Shown one piece after another: positions 26,281 to 38,102 of a DNA stretch of 64,000 bases. Origin of the DNA: Calonectria ilicicola (taxonomy: Eukaryota > Ascomycota > Sordariomycetes > Hypocreales > Nectriaceae); NCBI GenBank assembly GCA_020809705.1, contig CP085832.1, positions 682,001 to 746,000 of the forward strand, written 5' to 3'. The notes beneath the pieces are model-generated. The model was not told the origin of the DNA and did not search any database. It saw nothing but the letters and a program-made list of their open reading frames with translations. Position numbers and translations under genes: made by a program. Position 1 is the first letter of the stretch, and each line of letters starts with the position of its first letter.

Positions 26281-27351
26281 CTAGAGCAAGGTCCATACCA
26301 AAGACCCAGCCACACTGGCGAGTAATGACGTCCACTGCACGACAGCTTTGCGACCTTCTCCGTTACCTTCTCCGCTACCATTGCCGTTCCGACTGCTGTT
26401 GGTACTGACCTGGCTCTTGTTCACGTTCAGGTATGCGACACCCATTGGGTTTAATGCACCCTGCTCGTTCAAAAGAGCGGCATAGGAACCGACTTGAGAG
26501 GCACCAGGACGGAAGGCGCCAAAGTAGGTGTAGCGAGCAATGTAGTCGTTGTTGTCAAAGAACTCAAGCGTTTTGTTGAAGAATGCCCGCGTGAGCTTGT
26601 GGCCCCTGTGTGCATAGGCGTACTCAGTGATCCATATTTTGGCGTTGGGCCAGCTGCAAGTCTGTAAGCATTTTCTTGTCCGAATTGTGGGGAGGGGTGT
26701 ACTTTGAGACAGTACTTACGCAGCGCGGCGCTCTTCAATATGCTGGACGAGGCCGTCGAAATTGTCGTACCAATGGACCGGGAGAAAATCCCACGTGCAG
26801 TTCCGTTGTTTTTGGTCTAGATCCGTCAGGATGGTGGAGCAGTTGTTGAGAAACTGATGCAGCCAGAGCATGCCAATGGGACCGCCGGTCATGGCGGGGA
26901 GGCCCAACTTGACCCCGCGGTCAGCGAGGGGCTCAAAGTTGACGACCCAGGCTCTGGCGGCATCCCTCGGGGAGATGTCGCTGCCACCCGCGCTGACGGG
27001 AGAATTGGGTTCGTTGAAGCCCAGCACATGGGTGATGTTGACGCCGTCGTCGATGAGATTCTCAACATGGCGGCGAAATGCGGTGTCCTCGGGATTGCTG
27101 CTGACACCCCACATCATGGGCACGAATTCAAACTCGGACTGGGACCTTTTGCTGAAGACGGCCGAGGGCTGGGCACCGTAGTTGTAGTACCACGAGAGGC
27201 GGCTTCCGGGCTGGATCCATATCTTGTTGTCGGCCGGGTGGTTCCTGTTGGGCATGTAGCAGAGGCCGCGCTTCCCTGGGCTTCCAGTGGCCGAGGCGAT
27301 GATGGCGATGATGATGACAATGAGGTTGTAGACTGAGAGTGAAGATGGCAT
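26281..27351 (-). CDS. GH128 (Asl1-like) glycoside hydrolase, probable GPI-anchored beta-glucanase
   Basis: Exons 27351-26720 and 26653-26281 on the minus strand (334 aa). The ATG at 27351 was chosen because it opens a signal peptide (MPSSLSVYNLIVIIIAIIAS). The body matches the fungal GH128/Asl1 catalytic core: 'PNRNHPADNKIW', 'FVPMMWG', then 'VLGFNEPN' with the likely acid/base Glu114 and 'IWITEYAY' with the likely nucleophile Glu221. The intron falls just before WPNAKIWITEYAY. The C-terminus has a Ser/Asn/Gly spacer followed by a hydrophobic tail ending in VAGSLVWTLL, a typical GPI-attachment signal. Such enzymes act on beta-1,3-glucan at the cell surface. Exact specificity is not shown by the sequence. 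The gene is divergent from the thiolase. Confidence 0.9.
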
Positions 27352-27954
27352 TTTCGGCCAAATGTATCCCAGTGAGCAACCGGGTACCCTTGTTCGTGTA
27401 AATCGGTTTGTGGTACCAGATTGAGGCTGTCTAGGAGAGCTCAAGGCTCTTTTCCAAAAATAGCTGTCTTTGACTGGGCTTTCCTGTTTGGATTTCTCTA
27501 TTTTACAATCAGTAGTGGTGGTTGAGTTGGAATCTCTTGTCGAGTCTGTATTTTGTCAAATGAATGAATGTCTGGTTGAACGGGCGTGTAAGGACTGTGT
27601 GAATGGAGCCGTCTCAGGAAAGGAGCGTGTGGGCACTTGCCATTGAGCAAAGGAACGTGGGCTACATGAGACGCGAGAGAAGAAAAAAAGGTGAAAGGAG
27701 AGAAGTATCCAAAATCAGAGGAGGATTACGAACATATGGCGACAAAAGGTAAAAACGCGAAAGCTCAATAATGATAGCTGTGGCCGCCTGACGTTGTAGG
27801 CCGAATATGGAACTGCCATGACAGCTTCGTTCCGTAAGAGTCGAATGTGGCGTTGAGGCGCTAGGGGACGCCGTAGTCTAGTGTGGAGGAGAGCTTGGGA
27901 GCTGTGTTGGAGCACATGGATTTGGTTTGGGAAGAAAGCGGATTGTATTCACTG

Positions 27955-27981
27955 GATGTCATGTCATGTCATGCCATGTCC
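27955..27981. repeat. Pentanucleotide TGTCA tract
   Basis: Four to five units of ATGTC/ATGCC in tandem, in non-coding DNA. Confidence 0.8.
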
Positions 27982-28445
27982 TAAATTTAATCACTGAGCT
28001 GCTTGATGTGCAATCCTGTTTATTTTATTGATTGCGTATATCTTAACATATTGTCAATTGATTGTGAAATGTGTTTTCACGCATGTTAGATTTTAGTTAT
28101 GAGTGTCGCGTTCTGCTGGAAAGCTGGAAAGGGAAATCCGATGTCGTGCATGCCGCCGCTATGCTGGATGCAAATGCGCGCTGAGTTTGAGGCGGATTCC
28201 AACGCGAAACGAGGAAAAAAAAAAAAAGGTGGTCATGACTTCATGACGAGGCTTAGCATCATGTGACCGGAGCATGAGGATGAGGATTAAGCTTCATCTA
28301 GAACTTTCCCTTTCCTATTAAGATAGCGGCGTAGTTGGGTGTAGTCAGTTAGTTTGCTGGCGGCGGCGGCGGTGGCGGGCATCGGAGCTATTTCCCGTTG
28401 GGCGCTCGGGATTGCTGGCTGGTGTTGGCTGCTTTCTCAGCGAGC

Positions 28446-28744
28446 CTCGGCGAGGTAGCTGCCCCAGACGTAACCCCGGGCTACTCCTCCGCGCCCCGTG
28501 TCCCGTGGCCTGGGTGCCCCGTGTTATCCCCCCGCCCCAATTGTTAATTGTCAATTGCCCGCGCCCCGTAACTAGTGCTAGCTAGCTACGTGCTGCTGTA
28601 TGTACATAAACAATCCCGCGGGAAGGGTCAAGCGAGTGTGCCTCGGCCCAGCCCCACAGGCGCCCTCCGCGCAATCAGAACTCAGCGCAAGTACCGTCGC
28701 ATGGATGCCGCCTCTAACGGCCCCTCTCCGCCTGGATACCTCGG
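28446..28744 (+). promoter_or_regulatory. Three CCTCGG (FarA/FarB/CTF1-type) boxes upstream of the thiolase
   Basis: CCTCGG occurs at 28446-28451 (within CCTCGGCGAGG), 28641-28646 and 28739-28744, about 490 to 190 nt upstream of the thiolase ATG. This hexamer is the known core of the fatty-acid-responsive Zn2Cys6 factors FarA/FarB in Aspergillus and CTF1 in Fusarium. About 0.3 copies are expected by chance in 600 nt. Regulation by fatty acids is inferred. Confidence 0.6.
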
Positions 28745-28930
28745 CTCGCTTTTTCGTCGCCGCGCTCCCTTATTAAGACTTTGCACGATCGCAACATCCC
28801 AACTGGGCCTTTGATCTGTCTACTGCTCTCGTCATCTTCCATCCTCGCCGTCGCTTCAATTAACCCACCCACCTCGAGTCCGTTGCCGCATTAATCCTTA
28901 GTTGTCGTCTTCGTCTTCGTCGTCGTCGCC

Positions 28931-30371
28931 ATGGCTGCCGAAAGAATTGGTTCCATCATCAAGCACCTGGCCCCCGGGTCGGCGCTCAACAACATGTAGG
29001 TCGCGCCTGTTGCTGGTTACCCCGGATTTCTCCCCCAGACTTTGGGCGCTGACATGCATCTGCCTACCCCAGCCAATCCAAGAATGCCGACGACATCGTC
29101 ATCACCCTCGCTGTCCGAACTCCCCTTGCCAAGGCTAAGAAGGGTGGCTTCAAGGACTCGACCCTTGAGTACATGCTCTACGCCCTCCTGAAGCAGGTCC
29201 GAGAGCGCTCCAACCTCGATCCCGCTCTCGTCGACGACATTGCTCTTGGAAATGTATGCACCGCTCCATATAGCTCTGTACCAGGACTAACCGCATCACA
29301 AACTAGGTCTCTGACGCCAAGGCCGCCTACAAGGTCCGCGCCGCCTCGCTCGCCGCTGGCTTCCCCAACACCGCCTCTGCCTACTCCGTGAACCGCTTCT
29401 GCTCCTCCGGTCTCAAGGCCACCGCCGATATTGCCCATGCCATCATCAACGGCTCCATCGAGGTCGGTATCGCTATGGGCGCCGAGAACATGACTATTGG
29501 CGGCGACGCCCTTGAGAAGCCTTTTGATGAGCTTGTCACCTCGCAGAGCCAAGAGTCTGCCGACTGCATGCAGCCCATGGGCTGGACCAGCGAGAACGTC
29601 AGCAAGGACTTTGACGTCACCCGTGAGAAGATGGATCGCTTCGCCGCCACCAGCTTCCAGAAGGCCGAGGCTGCCCAGAAGGCTGGCTGGTTCGACGACG
29701 AGATTGTGCCCATCCCCGTCAAGCTCAAGGGCCCTGATGGCGAGCTCAAGGATGTGACTCTGACCCGTGACGAGGGAATCCGACCTGGCACCACCTTTGA
29801 GGGCCTGTCCAAGATTCGCTCTGCTTTCCCTCAATGGGGTGGCGCTACCACTGGTGGTAACGCCAGCCAGGTTACCGATGGAGGTGAGTGATGACACTCT
29901 TTATATTGATTGACATGCATGATAAACTGACACGCTGAATTAGCTGCTGCCGTTCTGCTGATGAAGCGATCCACCGCCATCAAGCTGGGCCAGCCCATCC
30001 TGGCCAAGTACGTTGGCTCCACCACTGCTGGTCTGGCTCCCCGCATCATGGGTATTGGCCCCAGCATTGCCATTCCCAAGCTCCTCAACCTCCACGGCAT
30101 CACCCTTGATGACGTCGACATTGTCGAGATCAACGAGGCTTTCGCTTCCATGGGTGTCTACTGTCGTGACAAGCTCGGCCTTGATGACCAGAAGCTGAAC
30201 CCCCGTGGTGGTGCCATTGCCCTCGGCCACCCTCTCGGTGCCACCGGTGTGCGACAGATCGTGACAGGACTGAGCGAAGCTAGGAGAACCAAGAAGAAGA
30301 TCCTGCTGACCAGCATGTGTATCGGTACCGGCATGGGAATGGCTGGCTTGTTTGTCAACGAGCAGGTTTAG
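28931..30371 (+). CDS. POT1: Peroxisomal 3-ketoacyl-CoA thiolase (acetyl-CoA C-acyltransferase)
   Basis: Exons 28931-28995, 29073-29253, 29307-29883 and 29944-30371 (416 aa). It performs the last step of beta-oxidation, cleaving 3-ketoacyl-CoA with CoA to acetyl-CoA. Catalytic residues are visible: Cys114 in 'VNRFCSSGL', His370 in 'GGAIALGHPLGATG' and Cys400 in 'CIGTGMG'; 'NEAFAS' is also present. The N-terminus reads MAAERIGSIIKHL, where Arg5-Ile-(x5)-His12-Leu13 is a perfect PTS2 peroxisomal signal. That separates it from the cytosolic acetoacetyl-CoA thiolase and the mitochondrial form. Length is standard for the family. The start lies in good context right after a pyrimidine-rich leader. 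Three CCTCGG boxes upstream suggest fatty-acid induction. Confidence 0.95.
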
Positions 30372-32718
30372 AAATTGGGAGCATTTGAGGAAAAAATTAG
30401 CCCTTGTATTATTGAATAGCAGTCTTTTTGTTTATGAGGCGACGATGCATGTATAGCAGGCATAATGGGCCATTATACAGACACACAAATACACTTGACA
30501 CTTGTTTGAAGCAAACATTCTTTCTTTCTTTCTTTTCTTCTTCTTCTTCTTGTATTCTGTGCAATTTGTAAGCGGCGTGGGTGGGAGAGGATTAATGGGT
30601 CTTGCACGCAGCTGGGCAAGGGTGTTATTATAGCGATAAACTATCCGTATAGCATAATCTAGGAGCTAGATGGCGGCATTGGCTCCCCGCCCATGCAAGA
30701 CGGTAGACCGGTGGGGGGGCTGTTTGAGGCCGGCGACCAGGGGTTGCTGGGCTCAAAAGTCCTATTTCCGGAGCCAGTATTCTTTGATAACTAGGTAGTT
30801 ATCGGGAACGCTTTGGGATTCCTGCAGCTCCTGTTATTGTTGCTATTTCCCTCAAAAACAGAAGCAGTCGGCTAAGTCGGCCGCGTTTCAGAGGGCCACC
30901 ACAGCAGGACTAACCCGCTCAGAAAATTGATAAGCGATTGTGATGGGCAGGCAGGAAAAAAAAAGAATCCATATTTCTCGGTGAGAGATAGCCCGTGTCT
31001 GAGTGTCACAAGACGTGCCGCCGTGTTCGGGGTTCGCTCTTGGACGCTAGCTATGCGGCACTGCGTGTCCCAGCCAGAGACATGTTCCTAATTCTGCAGG
31101 CCTTGTGTAAAACAAGGACTGAATTGAATGCATTTGCCATGCTTTGGGGAGTGGGGAATAAGAGAAGGGAGAGAGTGAGAAGGGAAAAGAGAAGAAAAGG
31201 CTGATAGTAGAATTTGCCAACCTTGAGGAGCATTGTTAAATGAAAAGTGAGACACGCAAGACTAGATAGATCCAGGTTTTTGGAAGTTATGCAAGGTGTC
31301 TGGGATCCGGGTGGCACAGAAATCTAGTTTGGTTGGCCGAGTCAGCAAGGATCGGCACCAGCATTCCGCATCGGCATGAGTTTTGGTAGTGCAAGAGATT
31401 GAGAAGGACTGAGAGTTGGGGGCCGGCAATGACTGTATTGGAGTTGGGGCTTGTGAGTGATTTGCAGAGGAAGCTATTATATGACTGTGATGGTGATGAT
31501 GATGATGCGGGCTGTCATGTTAGTGAACAAGTGGGCGGCGACCCATTTCTCGGCAAGATAGCGAGATACGAAGGACTGGAACGCGGTGCCTGTCCAGGCC
31601 AGGCCCGGCCTGGGAGCGTGGCAATTGGATTTGCAACGGTGAGTTTGGATGGATCCGCTCTGTATGTTACCGTATCCGTGGCCGATCTGGATCAATCTTG
31701 GCCAGATTGAGCGGCTGTTATCTCTCAGTCGTTTTTTTTTTTTTTTTTTGTCTTTGTCTTTGTCTGCGTCGTCTTGCTGTTCGCCCTTGTCTCTCCCCTC
31801 TTCCCACCAACCAAAGGGCCCGTGTGGCCGCCGTTGGCTCAAATTCGTCTCCAACTACCTGCTGCTCCATGTCCATCCATGTACGTACTGACACACACTG
31901 ACCGGCCGATGTCGGGTGGAGCACCGTCCCCTCTGCGAGGTCCGAGTTCTGCCCACAACGGGGATGCATTGGCAAATGCTAGCGCCATCATTCGCCAACG
32001 GGCGGCGCTGTGTAACCCCTAGCGCCCAGTGGTCTCGTCCACTGAAACGTGGGCCACATCCCCCTCCCATCCACCATCCTTCCCCCCAGCGAGCGCCCCT
32101 CCCTCCCTTCCAGGGCGCCCTGATGTCACTGGTCACGCCGCCGGCGAACGTTGGTGTCGAAGCCTGGTCCCGATTTTGGATAGTGCGCCATGGCCGGAAA
32201 CTACCTGATGGTCAGGAAATAAAAATAAAAAAAAAAAAAGTCTTGGGGGGGAAACTCAGTAAGAATTTCCAATCCATCCCTGTACTTTTTTTTTTCTCCT
32301 TCATCTCCGTATTCCCCGTTTCTTGGCTGGTTTTCCTTTCTTGTCTCGGGCTTGGCTGTGCTGTGATGCAGTATCGCGGGATTGACTGCAAGTTTCACTA
32401 GAGAACCATCATCTCGCTTCCCTCTGTGTCTCCTCGCCTCGCGCGCGCGCCCAGTGATCCATTTCATCGCGAGCACTCCCGACTCGGACTCGGACCCGGA
32501 CTCAACTCGTCCTCCCCTTTCCTCCTCCTCCTCGACCAAAACGACGACGACGAGAATAAATCAATAATTATACATTGCCACCGAAAAAACGCCTCTTAGA
32601 TGCCGTCGTCGTCCCGTCTGCCGTCTCTCCAGTCCTAGATCTTGGCGCCATCGTCTCCATTCGCTGTCGACCCTGCAGCGGACCGTTGGCGGCCCCCCGC
32701 CAACTGCAGAACTGAGAC
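30372..32718. other. Intergenic/leader region upstream of the SulP transporter
   Basis: No supported gene in 2.3 kb. It contains the thiolase 3' UTR, a TTCT/TTC microsatellite (30518-30551), homopolymer T and A runs (31731-31749, near 32230 and 32287), and a pyrimidine-rich leader (about 32280-32570) before the transporter ATG. Confidence 0.6.
30518..30551. repeat. TTCT/TTC microsatellite
   Basis: Tandem TTCT units pass into TTC units, about 150 nt after the thiolase stop, in the presumed 3' flank. Confidence 0.9.
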
Positions 32719-35295
32719 ATGGCTGGCAGATCCCCCCACCGCCGAACCAACTCATCGAGCTCCCAACCTCACCGTCCCTCGCAGCCCAGCGCTCTCCGTC
32801 AATCTTACTCTGCTCAACATGCGAGCCTCGACGGCCAAGTGAACAGCAGGATGGATTTCGGAGACGTTGCCTCGCCGCCAGGCTCCCCCCGGGGCCCAGC
32901 TCGATCCCACACATTCACCAGCACCTACGCAAGCGAAGGTACGCCACTGATGCACCAAGATTCGTCCAACCGCCGAACGAGCTCCCACCCAGCGCACCCG
33001 GGCTTCTGTAGCCATGGCACCTTCAGCCCGCGGCCCTCGAGCCCTGTGGCCACGGTGCAGAGCGTCGACGACGACAACAGCAGCGACACGACGGGCTCCG
33101 GCACCCACATCCCCATACTCGACGATGCCATCACCACCATTGTGGGCCACGACGACTGGAAGAAGTGGATGAAGCGGAGGATCAGGACCAAGAAGATGGG
33201 CCAGAGCAGCTTGCTGGCCGAGCAGGCGGGTGTCAAGGATACAAACCTCATGTGCGTATCCCACACACTCTCCCGTTCCCATACGCCTGACGGCTTTCCT
33301 AACCGTGTGTGTTTCTAGGTATCTGGCATACTACATTCCCTGCTTGAACTGGATGCGTCAGTACAAGCTCGCCTACTTGCGTGGAGACTTGGTGTCCGCA
33401 ATCACCATGGCCTCCTTCTACCTGCCCATGGCTCTGTCTCTGGCTGCCAATGTGGCTCATGTTCCCCCAATCCATGGTTTATACTCGTTTGCCTTCAACC
33501 CTTTCATGTATGCTCTTCTCGGTTCCTGCCCTCAGATGGTGGTGGGCCCCGAAGCGGCTGGTTCGCTGCTTGTGGGCTCCGTGATCAAGGCTAGCGTAGA
33601 TAGAACCGACCGAGATGAAAACGACATGTTTCATGCCCAGCTCTGTGGTATTGTTACTGGCATGGCCGGAGCTATGGTATTGATTGCTGGTTTGGCTCGC
33701 GTGGGTTTCCTGGATAGCGTTCTTAGCCGACCGTTTTTGCGAGGCTTCATCAGCGCCATTGGCTTCGTCATCGCCGTTGACCAGTTGATTCCTGAGCTCG
33801 GCCTTGCCGACCTGGCCGATGACATTGGCATCAGCCACGGCAGCCCTGTGGAGAAGATTCGCTTCATGATTCGCAACTACGACAAGGTTCATAATCTGAC
33901 ATTTGCCATCGCCGGAATCAGCTTCGTCATCATCATGATTTGTCGGTAAGTTGCACATCCACCTCCCACATCCTAGTCAATGGCTTCTAACTCCAATTGT
34001 AGTGAGCTCAAGAACCGGCTGCAGCCAAAGTTCCCTGGCGTGGCATATGTTCCTGACCGATTCGCCGTTGTCGTCATCTCTGCCGTTTTGTGCTACCATC
34101 TTGATTGGGAGAACAAGGGCGTCGACATTCTTGGCGAGGTAAAGGCAGCCAATGGCGGACTCTTCACTGCCCAGTGGCCCTTTAAGCCTTCCAACATGCC
34201 GCAGATTCGAGAGGCCATGTCGACGTCGTTCTTGATTGCCTTGCTGGGCTTTTTCGAGTCGTCAGTCGCGGCCAAGAGCTTGGGCTCGAGCAACACCATC
34301 AAGGGCATCCAGCTCAGCCCGAACCGAGAAATGATTGCCCTGGGTGTTGCCAATCTTGTTGGTGGATGCTTTATGAGTGTTCCCGCTTTTGGTGGTTACG
34401 GTCGAAGCAAGGTCAACAAGAGCACCGGTGGCAAGAGCCCGATGAGCTCCATTTTCCTGAGTCTCATCTCCATCTTCTCCATTGTGTTCCTCTTGCCCTA
34501 CTTCTACTACCTTCCTGTAAGTTTTTGTCATGGCCAGCATGAGAAATTAGCGATACTAACTGTATTTTCCAGAAACCCGTTTTGTCCGCCATGATTTCTG
34601 TTGTGGCATGGTCGCTGATAGAGGAGGCGCCCCATGACATTGGCTTCTTCCTCCGCATTCGTGGCTGGAGCGAACTGGGCTTGATGGGTCTCATTTTCTT
34701 TGCAACAATGTTCTACTCATTGACTCTAGGAATGGCATTGGGCGTGGGCGTCTCGCTGCTGCTTGTCCTTAAGCACAGCACTCGACCCAGAATCCAGATT
34801 CTGGGTCGTATTCCTGGGACCAACCGCTTCGAAAACGCCGAGTCTGATAACAGCAGTCTCGAGTTTGTTGAAGGTTGTCTCATTGTCAAGATTCCCGAGC
34901 CACTGACGTTTGCCAACACTGGTGAGCTCAAGGCACGTCTGCGTCGCCTGGAGCTTTACGGCACCTCCAAGGCCCACCCGGCCCTGCCACGCCTCCGATC
35001 TCAGGACTCTAACCGCAATGTCATCTTTGACATTCACGGAGTGATTTCTATGGATGGCTCGGGCACGCAAGTGCTAGAGGAGATTGTCCGCAATTACCAC
35101 GATCGTGGTGTGCGTGTCTTCTTCTCCCGGGGACCCAGCCACGACCACCCTGTTTGGCATCTCATGAAGAATAGCGGCATCGTCGATCTGGCAGGTGGAG
35201 AAGGCCACTTTGTCAATGACGTTGAGGAAGCTCTGCGATTGACCGAGTACGAGGAGAGCATTTATGGAGAGTCGAGCCGGGCCCGAGAATACTAA
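32719..35295 (+). CDS. SulP/SLC26 family anion (sulfate-type) transporter with STAS domain
   Basis: Exons 32719-33251, 33319-33945, 34003-34516 and 34573-35295 (798 aa). The Ser/Pro-rich cytosolic N-terminus (about 175 aa) is followed by the SulP core: 'YYIPCLNWMRQYKLAYLRGDLVSA', 'PPIHGLYSFAFNPFMYALLGSCPQMVVGPEAA', 'ESSVAAKSLGSSNTIKGIQLSPNREM' and 'SVPAFGGYGRSKVNKSTGGKSPMSS'. A C-terminal STAS domain spans about 650-785 ('VIFDIHGVISMDGSGTQVLEEI'). The long N-terminal tail and the loop sequences resemble the intracellular YPR003C/YGR125W-like branch more than the plasma-membrane sulfate permeases SUL1/CYS-14. Substrate and membrane are therefore uncertain. The family transports sulfate or related anions; the yeast relative Vsb1 has been linked to vacuolar basic amino acids. 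Confidence 0.9.
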
Positions 35296-36595
35296 GCCAG
35301 TTAGCTTGCAGAAACTAGCCTGGTGGCGGAATTAAAGACGGCAAGCTTCCGTGGGCATGCATAGAAAGAGGAGGGGGCGGAGGAAGCTACAAGGCACGAG
35401 GTAGGTTAGAGGTACGGAGGGATTTTGCATGGTGGAGATATCATCGCATGAGGACATTGCATTCAAGACCATTTTTACGAAAGATCGAATTATGATGGGT
35501 ACAGCGCATCTGGGCGTTTTTTATAGCACTTTTTCCAACATACATCCAATACAACATGCATTTTTGGGGCGAACTTCTTCTTATCTTTCTGTGGTATTGC
35601 AGGGTCGTGTTCTTGGAGGGGTTCGGGTCGCATCTCGATTAGAAAGAACCGGTGTCATCTATTCGACGGTGAACATCGTGGTTGGAAAGTGTGCTATATT
35701 TGTCGAAGCTAATCGTGATCAAAGTGCAAACAAAATCCCCTCATGTTGCATGTTGCGCCATGGGTGGGTGGCAGCGCTAGTCCGCACACCATCTGTTCGT
35801 AGCGCTCCCTGTCGTTTTTTCTGTAGCGGCTCCGGTTCCCGGCTTCCCCTACTAACCGGACGAATTCTCTAGTCTGTTTAAAGAGTTGTGGTGGAGAACA
35901 ACAAAAACAATGGACTGTGAGCGGGCATTGGGTGTGGGGAGAGGAGAGATGGAGCACACAACCACGAGGTGCGGTCCGTTGAAGAGGAGAAAAGTGGGGA
36001 GCATGGCGAAAAGACAAGTGGGAAAGGATGGGTCCGAACTGGAGGAGAAGAGCTGGGAATGGGACGGAGATGTGCAAGATTCTTTGGGGAACATGTGGAG
36101 TGAAGTGGGCATTTTTAGACGGGAAGGTTGTTTTAGCTGAGTCGTGTCGGGGAACTAACTTACTCAATTGAGCTGTCATGACAAACAGAGCAGGATACGT
36201 AAGATGAGGGCATTTCTGGACAGTGTTCTCGACAACGCCACCCTCTCGCTCCCTCGACGCACCCATCTGCAGGCACTCGCAGTAGTTCTTCTGGGCGAAC
36301 AGGTGAGGCACCTCCACGGACCGGGGTGCTGGTTTTGAGGATCAATGGCTTGCAAACGTGGTTCCATCTGATGTGAGGGCCCCGGGAGTGGGAACCTGCA
36401 CGCCCGCTTCCCCTCCCAGTTGCATCGAATGGCTTTTTTTTTCTAGGTATATATCACTCTCTTCCATGGACTAGCGGTTTAGGCTGTCCCCCTTTTTTTT
36501 TCTTCTCTTGATTTTGGCTGTGTTTTGTTTGGTGGTTGTGAATTATCCCACATATTAATCCCCCAACGACACCCACGCCGCTTACATTCGAAGCC
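35296..36595. other. Intergenic region between the SulP transporter and the methyltransferase
   Basis: 1.3 kb without a supported gene. A 202-codon minus-strand frame at 35709-36317 has no domain and low-complexity composition. A TATA-like element is listed separately. Confidence 0.6.
36448..36454 (+). promoter_or_regulatory. Candidate TATA box of the LaeA-like methyltransferase gene
   Basis: TATATAT lies 142 nt upstream of the ATG at 36596, a usual distance for a short 5' UTR. Confidence 0.45.
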
Positions 36596-38102
36596 ATGGC
36601 ACAACCTGAAGAGACGACGCAGCCACAGTCGACATCGACGCATCCATCTGACACGCCGGCTGCGCCCCAGGATCTCATTCAATTTGTTAGTCTTATTCAA
36701 CATAACGCTTTTTTTTCTTTTTCATCTTTGAGTCCTTGCCCACACATAGTATTTGTTAACCCATTCCTCGCGCACTAGGACCCCGGCGTTGTTGGCAACC
36801 TCGAAGACGACAATGACTCGTCTGCTGATGTAGAGAGGTGAATTTTAACAAACTATGTTTTTGGTTTAAAGCTGAACAGCTAATAATAAAAAAACAGCCT
36901 ACGCGATTCCACGACGTCTCTTGCGTCTAGTATTTTCGACTATCGCAGCATCAATGGCAGGCAGTACCAGTCGTCCAAGACCACTGAGTATTGGTATGTC
37001 GGCTACTAGAGAACCGGAAATGCAGCAACTAAAGTTTTGTTTCAGGGCTCCTACCGATGAAAAGCATATTGAAGGTCTTGACATCTCGTGCGTCTCATTA
37101 TTGCCCCGCCATCTCACCTATGTTGCTAACGAACACATATCTATAGCCACCAGTTCACTCAAATGCTGCAGGATAACAAGTTGTTTTTGTCCCCCATTGA
37201 CGAGAACCCTCAAGTAGGATCAAGTAGCCGCTCACAGTCATGGATCACTGACACTGTATAGAACATCCTCGACGTGGGTACTGGAACCGGTATCTGGGCC
37301 ATGTTCGTCACCAACCATCCTTGACGGAAACAAGCACTTGCTAATCACATGCAGCGATGTGGCCGACCTGTACCCGTCCACCTCAGTGGTAGGCTTCGAT
37401 ATTTCCGCTGTCCAGCCCACCTGGACCCCGCCCAACTGCTCGTTCCAGATCGACGACTGCCAGCTCGATTGGACCTTCAAGAAGGACCACTTCGACTTTA
37501 TCCACATGCGCTACCTGTACGGCGCCGTCGGCGACTGGGACCGTCTGTACCAGCAGGCGTTTGAGCACGCCCGGCCCGGCGGCTGGGTCGAGAGCACCGA
37601 GATCGACCTGGAGACGCGCAGCGAGAACCCCAAGATCAGCGAAGACGACGCGCACATCTTCCGCAAGTGGCGCGACCTGTTCTGGGAGGCGGGCGACAAG
37701 ATTGGCAAGACGTTCAAGATTGCGCGCGATGGCCAGATGGAGCAGAAGATGCGCGCCGCGGGATTCGTCGACATCGTGCACCGCCAGTGGAAGGTGCCCA
37801 TCGGCGGCTGGCCGCGGGACAAGAAGCTCAAGCAGGTCGGCTACTTTAACGGGCACTTTATCGACCAGTCGCTGGATGGGTTTGCAGTTTTTCCGATTGG
37901 CGAGATTCTGGGCTGGACGTTTGAAGAAGTGACGGCGCTGGTGAGCCACATGCGGAAAGCTATTCGGGAGCCCAAGGCGCTTCCTTACTACATCATGTAA
38001 GTGCGATCCTGGGATAAGTGGTTGGGAGTATGCTGACATTTTTATCATAGCCACACCGTATATGGGCGAAAACCCGAAGCTACGCCAGTAGCGACAGAAT
38101 GA
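36596..38102 (+). CDS. LaeA-like SAM-dependent methyltransferase
   Basis: Eight exons: 36596-36685, 36779-36837, 36898-36993, 37046-37087, 37147-37213, 37262-37302, 37355-37996, 38051-38102 (362 aa). A class I SAM methyltransferase of the large fungal 'LaeA-like/Methyltransf_23' family. Motif I is 'NILDVGTGTGIWAIDVADLYP' (residues 119 on), then 'VVGFDISAVQPTWTPPNCSFQIDD' (acidic residue after beta2) and 'FDFIHMRYLYGAVGDW'. The N-terminus is Ser/Thr/Pro-rich, and 'SIFDYRSINGRQYQSSKTTEYWAPTDEKHIEGLDISHQ' is typical of the family. The last intron sits between 'YYI' and 'HTVYGRKP'. True LaeA is a global regulator, but most paralogues like this one have no known substrate. It is the first of several methyl/sulfur genes. 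Confidence 0.9.

Larger units (their letters stand above)
27352..28930. other. Divergent promoter region of the GH128 and thiolase genes
   Basis: No supported gene in 1.6 kb. It contains a TGTCA repeat (27955-27981), an A12 run near 28213, and three CCTCGG boxes in its right half, listed separately. The last 30 nt before the thiolase ATG is a TCG/TCT-rich pyrimidine tract. Confidence 0.6.

Noticed and set aside
29178..29897. Long minus-strand frame opposite the thiolase exons
   Set aside because: Antisense shadow caused by the GC-rich third positions of the real gene. The same holds for 24128-24718 and 37383-38054.
35709..36317. 202-codon minus-strand frame
   Set aside because: No domain and no codon bias like the neighbouring genes; sits in the promoter/3' flank interval.
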